Below, one piece after another: positions 13,783 to 21,879 of a stretch of DNA of 34,283 nt. Position 1 is the first letter of the stretch; every line of letters begins with the position of its first letter. Source of the DNA: a virus. Made by a program: the position numbers and the translations under genes. The DNA lies in IMG/VR virus record IMGVR_UViG_3300030329_004698, positions 1 through 34,283 of that record. One strand, written 5' to 3'. The notes beneath the pieces were generated by a model. The model had not been told where the DNA came from, searched no databases, and saw only the letters and a list, made by a program, of their open reading frames with translations.

Positions 13783-16200
13783 ATGGCAGAGTCTGATATT
13801 AAAAGTTATTTTCCTAGTCAAGTTGTTAGTGACCTTGAAAAGATGAGTTACGAATATGGTTTAAAGGTGGCTAAAGCTATAGAACAAGAATGGTTTAATG
13901 ATAATAGAGATTTAAATAAATACATAGATAATATAAATAACTTTCATAAGTTAAGATTATATGCTAGAGGTGAACAATCTATACAAAAATATAAGGATGA
14001 GTTGTCTATAAACGGCGATTTGTCCTATTTAAATTTAGACTGGAAACCAGTTCCAATTATATCTAAGTTTGTGGATATAGTTGTTAATGGTATAGCTGAA
14101 AGAACATATGATATAAAAGCTTATTCTAGGGATCCGTACGGTGTTGATGAAAGAACTTCATATATGGAATCTATGATGAACGACATGAAACTAAAAGAGT
14201 TTGACAATTTCACTAGTCAAGCTTTTGGTTACAACGGTAGAGAAACAGAAGGAGAGTTACCAGAAACAACAGAAGAACTATCTTTGTTTATGCAATTAAG
14301 TTATAAGCAAAATATAGAACTAGCCGAGGAGCAAGCTATAAATGTATTAATGGATGGGAACAACTACGAGTTAACTGCTAAAAGATTTTATTATGATCTC
14401 ACTGTTTTAGGCATAGGCGCTGTTAAAACCGATTTTAACACATCTGAAGGAGCTACTATAAAATATGTCGATCCAGCTACTTTAGTTTATTCATACACGG
14501 AGTCACCTTATTTTGATGATATATATTATGTAGGAGAAGTAAAGTCTATACCGGTTAATGAACTAGTAAAACAATTTCCTCACTTAACTCATGATGAGAT
14601 AAAAGACGTAATGCAAGACAAGTCTTATAATAGAAATAATTATAATACTAGGCTTTCTACAGATAAAGAAGATAGTAATAGTATTCAGGTGTTGTATTTT
14701 AATTATAAAACTTACACGAATGAAGTTTATAAAATTAAAGAAACTGGAACAGGTGGTACTAGAGCTATACCAAAAGACGATACCTTCAACCCACCGGAGA
14801 ACAAAGAAGGAGACTACGTTAAACTACAAAGAAATATTGAGGTTCTTTATGAAGGCGCTTTAGTGTTAGGTACGGATAAACTTTTAAAATGGGAAATAGC
14901 TGCTAATATGATGAGGCCTAAAAGTGATTTTACTAAAGTAAAAATGAACTATTCAATAGTAGCGCCTAGAATATACAATGGCAAAATAGAATCATTGGTT
15001 GGTAGAATAACTGGTTTCGCTGATATGATTCAATTAACACACTTAAAGTTACAACAAGTGATGTCTAGAATGGTTCCAGACGGTGTTTATTTAGATGCCG
15101 ATGGTTTAGCTGAAATAGATTTAGGTAACGGAACAAATTACAACCCACAAGAAGCGTTAAATATGTTTTTCCAAACAGGTTCTGTTATTGGACGAAGTTT
15201 TACCGCTGATGGTGATATGAATCCAGGTAAAGTACCTATACAAGAAATAACAAGTGGTAGTGGCGGTAATAAAATACAAGCTCTTATAGCTAACTACAAT
15301 TATTACTTACAAATGATAAGAGACGTAACCGGTTTAAATGAAGCTAGAGATGGTAGTATGCCAGATAAAAACGCTTTAGTTGGTGTGCAGAAATTAGCAG
15401 CCGCTAATTCAAACACAGCAACAAGACATATACTACAGTCAGGTTTATTCTTAACAGCTGAGGTTGCTGAGTGTTTGTCGTTAAGAATATCTGATATATT
15501 AGAATACTCACCAACGGCTGATGCATTTGTTAGGTCAATTGGAGCTCACAACGTAGCAACTTTAGATGAAATAAAAGACTTACATTTATATGATTTTGGT
15601 ATATTTATAGAACTATCACCAGATGAGGAAGAAAAAGCCATGTTAGAGAATAATATTCAAATGGCATTACAACAACAGAATATAGAACTAGAAGACGCTA
15701 TTGATGTTAGGGAAATTAAAAACGTAAAACTAGCTAATCAGTTATTAAAAATACGAAGAACTAAAAAACAAGAAAAAGATAGACAGTTACAATTAGAAAA
15801 TATACAAGCTCAATCACAAGCAAATCAACAGTCAGCACAAGCAGCTGCTCAAATTGAGTTACAGAAAAATCAAGCTAAAACACAATCAGAGGCAGAATTA
15901 GCGAAAATACAATTACAGTTAGATTCGCAAAAAATGATGCAAGAGGTTGAGGCTAAAAAACAATTAATGACTTTAGAGTTTCAATACAACATGCAGTTAA
16001 AACAAGCGGAAACAGAAACACTAAGAACTAGAGAAGAAGAAAAAGAAAACAGAAAAGATGAAAGAACTAGAATACAAGCTACACAACAATCTGAAATGAT
16101 TGAACAAAGAAATTTAGGTAAAAAACCTAAAAGGTTTGAATCAGCAGGTAATGATATAATTGGAGGAGGATTTGATTTAGAAGCTTTTTCACCTAGATAA
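13783..16200 (+). CDS. Portal protein
   Basis: An 805-residue protein starting 2 nt after the terL stop, with the classical terL-portal order. Supporting segments: LDWKPVPIISKFVDIVVNGI (about 86-105), a beta/alpha core with YYDLTVLGIGAVKTDFNTSE, ATIKYVDPATLVYSYTE, KWEIAANMMRPKSDF, and a long helical region with RDVTGLNEARDGSMPDKNAL. The last 160 residues are a Gln/Glu/Lys-rich coiled coil, a barrel-like C-terminal extension. The length fits P22- and crAss-type portals rather than the short HK97 type. It forms the dodecameric ring at the packaging vertex. Confidence 0.85.
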   Translation: MAESDIKSYFPSQVVSDLEKMSYEYGLKVAKAIEQEWFNDNRDLNKYIDNINNFHKLRLYARGEQSIQKYKDELSINGDLSYLNLDWKPVPIISKFVDIVVNGIAERTYDIKAYSRDPYGVDERTSYMESMMNDMKLKEFDNFTSQAFGYNGRETEGELPETTEELSLFMQLSYKQNIELAEEQAINVLMDGNNYELTAKRFYYDLTVLGIGAVKTDFNTSEGATIKYVDPATLVYSYTESPYFDDIYYVGEVKSIPVNELVKQFPHLTHDEIKDVMQDKSYNRNNYNTRLSTDKEDSNSIQVLYFNYKTYTNEVYKIKETGTGGTRAIPKDDTFNPPENKEGDYVKLQRNIEVLYEGALVLGTDKLLKWEIAANMMRPKSDFTKVKMNYSIVAPRIYNGKIESLVGRITGFADMIQLTHLKLQQVMSRMVPDGVYLDADGLAEIDLGNGTNYNPQEALNMFFQTGSVIGRSFTADGDMNPGKVPIQEITSGSGGNKIQALIANYNYYLQMIRDVTGLNEARDGSMPDKNALVGVQKLAAANSNTATRHILQSGLFLTAEVAECLSLRISDILEYSPTADAFVRSIGAHNVATLDEIKDLHLYDFGIFIELSPDEEEKAMLENNIQMALQQQNIELEDAIDVREIKNVKLANQLLKIRRTKKQEKDRQLQLENIQAQSQANQQSAQAAAQIELQKNQAKTQSEAELAKIQLQLDSQKMMQEVEAKKQLMTLEFQYNMQLKQAETETLRTREEEKENRKDERTRIQATQQSEMIEQRNLGKKPKRFESAGNDIIGGGFDLEAFSPR

Positions 16201-16231
16201 AAAAAATTATTAACTATTATTATATTATATT

Positions 16232-17422
16232 ATGGCAGAAAATGAAAAAGTAGTTGAAGAAACTACGGAAAAAGTAGTTGAAGAAACTACACAACAAGAA
16301 CAACCAAAAGAGGAAACCCCAAAAGTTGATCTTAGTAAATTTGAAAGTAAAGACGACGATAGTGTCGTTAAAGTAGATTTAAGTAAACCACCAAAAAAAG
16401 AAGAAGATGTTGTTGAAGAGTCAAAGGTTAAAGAAGATTCTGTAAATAAAGAACTTGAAGACAATCAAGAGCAAAAAGAAGAAGAAAAAGAAGTAATTTT
16501 AGAGGAAATAACAAGCGAAGCGACAGCGGAAGAAATTGAAGATGTTAAAGAGGAGGTTGTTAAGGCTGTAGAGGAGGCAGAAGCAACAGGAAAACCTTTG
16601 CCAGAGAGTATAGAGAAGCTTATGAAGTTTATGGAGGATACTGGTGGTGATTTAGAAGACTACGTAAAATTAAATCAAGATATTAGTAAATTAAACGACA
16701 ATGAAGTTGTTTATGAATACTACAAACAAACAAAACCTCATTTAAACAACGATGAGATTAATTTTTTAATGGAGGATTCTTTTTCTTACGACGAAGAGGT
16801 TGATGAGGAGAGAGACATTAAAAGAAAAAAATTAGCGTACAAAGAGCAAGTTGCCAACGCTAGAGCCCACTTAGACGGGCAGAAGTCTAAATACTATGAA
16901 GAAATCAAAGCTGGTTCAAAGCTTACGCCTGACCAACAAAAAGCTGTAGATTTTTTCAATAGGTACAACAAGGAATCTGAAGCGAACAACAAAGTTGTTA
17001 AGCGTAATAGTAATATTTTCGAACAAAAAACAAATCAGTTTTTTGGCGACAAATTCAAAGGTTTTGAATATAATGTCGGTGATAAAAATTACAGGTTTAA
17101 TGTTAAAAATAAAGATGATGTTAAAAAAACTCAAAGCGATTTAAATAATTTCACGTCAAGGTTTGTCGATGAAAATTCAAGTTTAAAAGACGCTAAAGGT
17201 TATCATAAATCTCTTTTTACAGCAATGAACGCCGACGCGGTCGCTAAACACTTTTACGAACAAGGTAAAGCTGACGCTTTAAAAGAAAGTGTGGCAAAAG
17301 CTAAAAACGTTAACATGGATCCACGTCAATCTCATAAAGAGGTTAAAGTTGGTGGTGTTAAAGTTAGAGTGTTAGGCGACGATAGTTCAGATTTTAAGTT
17401 TAAAATTAAAAACAAAAGATAA
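16232..17422 (+). CDS. Scaffolding (head morphogenesis) protein
   Basis: A 396-residue protein between portal and major capsid protein. The N-terminal 130 residues are extremely Glu/Lys/Val-rich and acidic and look disordered, opening with a near-duplicated KVVEETTEKVVEETTQQEQ. The middle is helical (YKEQVANARAHLDGQKSKYY, EEIKAGSKLTPDQQKAVDFF). The C-terminus is basic (VKVRVLGDDSSDFKFKIKNK), as expected for capsid-binding tails of scaffolds. Position, charge layout and length all fit an internal scaffold. There is no sign of a protease domain. Confidence 0.75.
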   Translation: MAENEKVVEETTEKVVEETTQQEQPKEETPKVDLSKFESKDDDSVVKVDLSKPPKKEEDVVEESKVKEDSVNKELEDNQEQKEEEKEVILEEITSEATAEEIEDVKEEVVKAVEEAEATGKPLPESIEKLMKFMEDTGGDLEDYVKLNQDISKLNDNEVVYEYYKQTKPHLNNDEINFLMEDSFSYDEEVDEERDIKRKKLAYKEQVANARAHLDGQKSKYYEEIKAGSKLTPDQQKAVDFFNRYNKESEANNKVVKRNSNIFEQKTNQFFGDKFKGFEYNVGDKNYRFNVKNKDDVKKTQSDLNNFTSRFVDENSSLKDAKGYHKSLFTAMNADAVAKHFYEQGKADALKESVAKAKNVNMDPRQSHKEVKVGGVKVRVLGDDSSDFKFKIKNKR

Positions 17423-17441
17423 CAATTAAAATTTAAAAATT

Positions 17442-18875
17442 ATGGCAATTTCAAGTTACACGCCCTCTGGAAAAGATTACGCTCAAAAGGTAATCGGGGC
17501 GGACAATTACTTAGACCTACAATCAAGTGGGTGGGCACAGCAATTCTTGCCTGACTTAATGGAAAAAGAAGCTGAAGTTTTCGGTAAGAGAACTATCTCA
17601 GGTTTTTTAGCTCAAGTTAGCGCAGAAGAAGCTATGTCAGCTGATCAAGTTATTTGGTCAGAACAAGGTAGATTACATCTAGCTTATGAAGCTTCAGTAA
17701 CAACAGCATCATCTAACACTATGGCTATCACTAAAACCATGGACGGTGTTAATCAAACTACAGATCATGGTATTAACGTTGGTGATATGGTATTAATCGC
17801 TGGTGGTGGACAAACTATCACAGCTCGTGTAAGTGTTGCCGCTTCAAGTTCAGCTGCTATTACATGTTTACCTTATGGTTACCAAAGATTAAGTGACGCG
17901 GGTTTTGTTGATGGTGACGATACTTGTAAGATATTAGTATTTGGTTCTGAATGGGGTAAAGGTACAGAAAACAAGGTTAGATCTAATAAACCTGTATTTA
18001 CTTCATTTACTAACAAACCTGTTATCATAAAAGATATGTATGAGGTCTCAGGATCTGATGCTGCTCAAATTGGTTGGGTTGAAGTATCTGGTGAAGAAGG
18101 ACAAAATGGTTACTACTGGTATTTAAAAGCGGAAGGTGACACAAGAGCTAGATTTACAGACTATTTAGAAATGGTATGTATTGAAGCTGAAAAAACTCAC
18201 GATGATTCTACTATTGATACTGGTGGTGGTGACGTTGGTGAGCTTGGTGGTACTGAAGGTTTATTCAAAGCTATCACGTCTAGAGGACATCAATCTTCTG
18301 GTATTACTGGTGTTAACGCTTCTACTGACCTAGCTGAGTTTGATGCTATGTTAGCCGCGTTTGACGAAAATGGTGCGATTGAAGAAAACATGATGTTTGT
18401 TAATAGAGCAACTGCTCTAGCAATAGATGATATGTTAGCTTCTATGAACTCTTACGGAGCTGGTGGTACTTCTTACGGAGTATTTAACAACTCTGAAGAT
18501 ATGGCTTTAAATTTAGGTTTCACTGGATTTAGAAGAGGTTCTTATGACTTCTATAAATCTGACTGGAAATACTTAAACGACAAGCAAACTAGAGGTGGTA
18601 TTAACGCTGCAGCTACTGGTGGTGAAGCTATCAGAGGTGTTGTTATACCAGCTGGTACTTCTTCAGTTTATGATCAATCATTAGGAAAGAATCTTAAAAG
18701 ACCTTTCTTACATGTTAGATACAGAGCTTCTAATATAGAAAGTAGAAAATTCAAAACTTGGATTACAGGTTCTGTTGGAGCTGTTACTTCTGATTTAGAT
18801 GCAATGACTATGAACTTCTTATCTGAAAGATGCATGGTTACACAAGGAGCTAACAACTTCTGTTTATTAAACTAA
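17442..18875 (+). CDS. Major capsid protein (HK97-fold, with inserted beta module)
   Basis: A 477-residue capsid protein after a classic TTTAAAAATTATGG start context. The N-arm (YAQKVIGADNYLDLQSSGW) leads to a helix and the E-loop-like region (IWSEQGRLHLAYEAS). Residues about 84-168 form an insertion with INVGDMVLIAGGGQTITARV and VDGDDTCKILVFG, resembling modules elsewhere in the window. The core resumes with NKPVIIKDMYEVSGSDAAQI, MMFVNRATALAIDDMLASM and a C-terminal strand set. Gene order (after portal and scaffold), size and a strong terminator right after it support the call. The insertion could sit on the capsid surface. Confidence 0.85.
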   Translation: MAISSYTPSGKDYAQKVIGADNYLDLQSSGWAQQFLPDLMEKEAEVFGKRTISGFLAQVSAEEAMSADQVIWSEQGRLHLAYEASVTTASSNTMAITKTMDGVNQTTDHGINVGDMVLIAGGGQTITARVSVAASSSAAITCLPYGYQRLSDAGFVDGDDTCKILVFGSEWGKGTENKVRSNKPVFTSFTNKPVIIKDMYEVSGSDAAQIGWVEVSGEEGQNGYYWYLKAEGDTRARFTDYLEMVCIEAEKTHDDSTIDTGGGDVGELGGTEGLFKAITSRGHQSSGITGVNASTDLAEFDAMLAAFDENGAIEENMMFVNRATALAIDDMLASMNSYGAGGTSYGVFNNSEDMALNLGFTGFRRGSYDFYKSDWKYLNDKQTRGGINAAATGGEAIRGVVIPAGTSSVYDQSLGKNLKRPFLHVRYRASNIESRKFKTWITGSVGAVTSDLDAMTMNFLSERCMVTQGANNFCLLN

Positions 18876-18883
18876 ACAACTTT

Positions 18884-18927
18884 TAAAAGCGTTGAGGCTT
18901 CGGCCTCAACTCTTTTATTTTTTTATT
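18884..18927 (+). terminator. Intrinsic terminator after the major capsid gene
   Basis: GTTGAGGC (18891-18898), a TTCG tetraloop (18899-18902) and GCCTCAAC (18903-18910) form a perfect 8-bp stem, followed by TCTTTTATTTTTTT. An outer AAAAG/CTTTT pairing across a mismatch lengthens it and makes it potentially bidirectional. It is the clearest terminator in the window. Confidence 0.9.
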
Positions 18928-18948
18928 AATTTTATTATATATTATATT

Positions 18949-19773
18949 ATGGCAGACAAAATTACATTTAGTGATAGTTCTAAAGGACTATCTAAAGAGG
19001 AAACAACAACAAAACAAAAATCCTTTCCAACATACGAAGAAGCAGTGCACGATGGTTGGGAGATAAAAGATAGATTTTATTTACTAAAAGGCAAAGATAA
19101 ACCTTTAAGTAAATTATTAAAAGGATGTAACATACATTATTTTGACGAAGAAAAAGGCTATGAAAGAGAATTAAAGTATACTTCTAATCAAAGAACATGC
19201 TTTGTAGATGAAATGCACGGGGAACAAAGATTAGAACATATTATTTTTAGACGTGGCGTTTTGAACGTTCCTAAGAATAAAACAGTTCTTCAAAAACTTT
19301 TATCTTTATACCACCCTCAAAGAGACAAGATTTATTATGAACATAAACCTTCTGTTGTGGCAGCTAATGAAATAGATATTTTAGAAATGGAAATAGAAGC
19401 TTTAAATGCAGCAAAAGATTTAGATATTGATACAGCGGAGGCTGTTATGAGGGTAGAGATTGGTTCTAAGGTATCAGAGATGAGTTCTAGAGAACTTAAA
19501 AGAGATTTATTAGTATATGCTAAAAGAAATCCACAATTGTTTCTAGATTTGGTAAAAGATGAAAACGTTTTACTTAGGAATTTTGGTATTAAAGCAACTG
19601 AAATGGGGATAATAAAATTATCTCAAGATCAAAGAACATTTAAATGGGGTTCTAATGATAGAAAACTAATGAACGTTCCTTTTGATGAACATCCATATTC
19701 AGCTTTAGCCGCTTGGTTTAAAACTGATGAAGGTATGGAAATCTATTCAAATATAGAAAAAAGATTAAAATAA
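18949..19773 (+). CDS. Conserved-type unknown structural-block protein (274 aa)
   Basis: I start it at the ATG at 18949 (MADKITFSDSSKGLSKEE), preceded by TTATATTATATTATGG. The longer in-frame start at 18892 lies inside the terminator and would add an unlikely hydrophobic leader. The 274 residues begin polar, continue with a beta part (EIKDRFYLLKGKDKPLSKLL, HIIFRRGVLNVPKNKT), and end in a long helical region (DIDTAEAVMRVEIGSKVSEM, LLVYAKRNPQLFLDLVKDEN, GIKATEMGIIKLSQDQRTF). No catalytic motif is visible. The place between capsid and connector genes suggests a head-completion or vertex role. Confidence 0.7.
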   Translation: MADKITFSDSSKGLSKEETTTKQKSFPTYEEAVHDGWEIKDRFYLLKGKDKPLSKLLKGCNIHYFDEEKGYERELKYTSNQRTCFVDEMHGEQRLEHIIFRRGVLNVPKNKTVLQKLLSLYHPQRDKIYYEHKPSVVAANEIDILEMEIEALNAAKDLDIDTAEAVMRVEIGSKVSEMSSRELKRDLLVYAKRNPQLFLDLVKDENVLLRNFGIKATEMGIIKLSQDQRTFKWGSNDRKLMNVPFDEHPYSALAAWFKTDEGMEIYSNIEKRLK

Positions 19774-19780
19774 TCTAACT

Positions 19781-19817
19781 GTAGTGGTATTCGCCCTACG
19801 GGGCGATTACTAACTAC
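19781..19817. repeat. Intergenic stem-loop
   Basis: TCGCCC (19791-19796) pairs with GGGCGA (19801-19806) around a TACG loop. An outer stem GTAGT (19781-19785) pairs with ACTAC (19813-19817), with GTA/TAC between. The sequence after it is A-rich, not U-rich, so it is not a typical terminator for rightward transcription. It may be an mRNA processing or stability element. Confidence 0.6.
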
Positions 19818-19832
19818 AAATTAAAAAAAATT

Positions 19833-20534
19833 ATGGCAGTAAGTGTAGATACAGTATATCAAACGGTTTTAGCGTTGGCTAACAAAGAACAAAGAGGTTA
19901 TATAACTCCACAGGAATTTAACCTACACGCTGAACACGCTCAAATGCATATTTTCGAACAGTATTTTTATGATTTAAATCAATTTAAAAGAACACAAGGT
20001 AACAGTAGTAATTACGCTGATATGACTGATTTAATAGAAGATAAAATACAAATATTTAAAAGAGGAGAAGAAGATATAACTAGTGGTGTTAATATTATAA
20101 CAGGTTTAGATAGCAATCTTTATAGAATATCAGGTGTTACTTATGATACCGATAACGGTGTTAAAACTGTAGAAAGAATAAAACATGAAGAGTATAATGT
20201 AATAAACCAATCACCTTTAACTAAACCAACATCTAATAGACCAGTTTACTGGCTTAAAAACAATATTATAAATTTCGCACCAGATTTAGGGACTTTCCAA
20301 ATACGTTATATAGTTAAACCTAAAGCCCCTAAATGGACGTACACTGTTGTAGATGAAAAACCTTTATACAATCCAAACATACCAGATTTTCAAAATTTTG
20401 AATTACACCCATCTGAACAAGAGCCTCTTGTGGTAAAAATACTACAATTGTCTGGCGTTACTATGAAAGACTACAATCTCGCTCAGGTGGCTTCACAAGA
20501 AGAAACAAAGAATATTCAACAAGAAAAACAATAA
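19833..20534 (+). CDS. Putative head-tail connector/ring protein (233 aa)
   Basis: A 233-residue protein beginning VDTVYQTVLALANKEQRG then YITPQEFNLHAEHAQMHIFE, an all-helical start typical of small connector proteins that sit under the portal. The middle is beta-rich (NLYRISGVTYDTDNGVKTVE, PVYWLKNNIINFAPDLGTFQ, IRYIVKPKAPKW) and the C-terminus helical (EPLVVKILQLSGVTMKDYNL). It precedes another connector-like gene and the giant nozzle-like gene, so a ring or adaptor role is likely. From memory, the N-terminal YITPQEFN block recurs in marine Bacteroidota-type phages. Confidence 0.6.
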   Translation: MAVSVDTVYQTVLALANKEQRGYITPQEFNLHAEHAQMHIFEQYFYDLNQFKRTQGNSSNYADMTDLIEDKIQIFKRGEEDITSGVNIITGLDSNLYRISGVTYDTDNGVKTVERIKHEEYNVINQSPLTKPTSNRPVYWLKNNIINFAPDLGTFQIRYIVKPKAPKWTYTVVDEKPLYNPNIPDFQNFELHPSEQEPLVVKILQLSGVTMKDYNLAQVASQEETKNIQQEKQ

Positions 20535-20538
20535 ATAA

Positions 20539-21876
20539 ATGGGATTATTAGACGGAACAACTCAACAAGAATATTACAAAGGTAATGATTTTGGTAATTA
20601 TCAATTTATCTCTTTAGAAGATATAATAAATCAATTTATGGTGATATATGTTGGTGAAGAGAAAATAATACAAAAAGCTAGAAAAGTAGATGTAGCGTTT
20701 CACGCACAAAGAGCTTTAGCTGAATTATCTTTCGATACTTTTAAATCTGTAAAAGCGCAAGAGATAACCGTGCCAGAAACTTTAGTAATGCCACTTCCTC
20801 AAGATTATATAAATTATACTAAAATATCATGGGTAGGCGAATCTGGTAGAAAACATATTTTACATCCAACGAGAAAAACATCTAACCCGACTGCTATATT
20901 TCAAAACGATAACGACGAATACGCTTTGACAGCTGTCGGAACTTTAACCAATGGTTCTACAACTATTACACTAGATAATGAATATAAAAATATATTAGTT
21001 GGTATGGTTGTATCTGGACCTAATATTCCAAGCGGATCCATAGTAGCTAGTACAGCTAACGCTAGCAATATAACAACTATAACAATATCAGACACAAGTA
21101 GTACGGAGATTTTAGCTACATACACAGGTGACGAAACACTAACATTTACACCACAAGATGGTTCTTTGGTTTTAGAAGAAGAATCTGCCCACGTGTTGGA
21201 AAACGTTACTTGGAGTTTAGAAGAAGACAAAATAACACAATCACCGAATACAGGTGTGTCTAATATAAAAGTAGGCATGTTGGTTTCTCATACAGCTTTT
21301 CCACAAGGAACAACTGTTGTGGACGTAAACGGCGCTGTTATAACCACATCGAATATAGCTACAGCTGCGTCTACATCAGCAACTAACGAGGTAACTTTTA
21401 TAAATCCAGATGGTGATTCATCTACATGGGGTTCTTATAAATCAACAACTCCATCTGAAAATAAAATAAATGATTACAACTACGATGATGATAGATACGA
21501 TTTAAACCTTGGTCAAAGATACGGGATAGATCCTATGCGTTCTCAAGTAAATGGATCTTTTTACATAGACGAACTTAAAGGTAAAATACATTTTAGTTCT
21601 AATATTTCTAGTAAAACTGTGATACTAGATTATATAAGTGATAGTTTAGGTACAGATGAAGAGATGAGGGTACATAAATTCGCGGAAGACGCTATGTATA
21701 AACATATTTTATGTGATATCGTATCTACAAGAAGAGGCGTTTCCCCAGGACTTTTAAGACAATACAAAAAGGATAAATTCGCGGCAAAAAGAATAGCAAA
21801 ACTAAGATTATCAAATATTAAAATAGAAGAAATAACTCAAATACTTAGAGGCAAATCTAAGTGGATAAAACATTAG
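20539..21876 (+). CDS. Putative tail connector protein with two beta modules (445 aa)
   Basis: A 445-residue protein. The N-terminal helical/beta core (FISLEDIINQFMVIYVGEEK, DVAFHAQRALAELSFDTFKS, VPETLVMPLPQDYINYTKIS) resembles podovirus tail-tubular or ring proteins. Two consecutive insertions follow at about 131-204 (NILVGMVVSGPNIPSGSIVA) and 220-289 (SNIKVGMLVSHTAFPQGTTV). The core resumes with FYIDELKGKIHFSSNISSKT and a helical end (HKFAEDAMYKHILCDIVSTR). It lies between the 233-aa connector-like protein and the nozzle-like protein, fitting the lower tail ring. Confidence 0.65.
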   Translation: MGLLDGTTQQEYYKGNDFGNYQFISLEDIINQFMVIYVGEEKIIQKARKVDVAFHAQRALAELSFDTFKSVKAQEITVPETLVMPLPQDYINYTKISWVGESGRKHILHPTRKTSNPTAIFQNDNDEYALTAVGTLTNGSTTITLDNEYKNILVGMVVSGPNIPSGSIVASTANASNITTITISDTSSTEILATYTGDETLTFTPQDGSLVLEEESAHVLENVTWSLEEDKITQSPNTGVSNIKVGMLVSHTAFPQGTTVVDVNGAVITTSNIATAASTSATNEVTFINPDGDSSTWGSYKSTTPSENKINDYNYDDDRYDLNLGQRYGIDPMRSQVNGSFYIDELKGKIHFSSNISSKTVILDYISDSLGTDEEMRVHKFAEDAMYKHILCDIVSTRRGVSPGLLRQYKKDKFAAKRIAKLRLSNIKIEEITQILRGKSKWIKH

Positions 21877-21879
21877 CAT

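Noticed and set aside
18892-18948. Longer start for the 274-aa protein with a hydrophobic leader
   Set aside because: The added segment is the translated terminator hairpin and T-run; ATG 18949 has the expected context.
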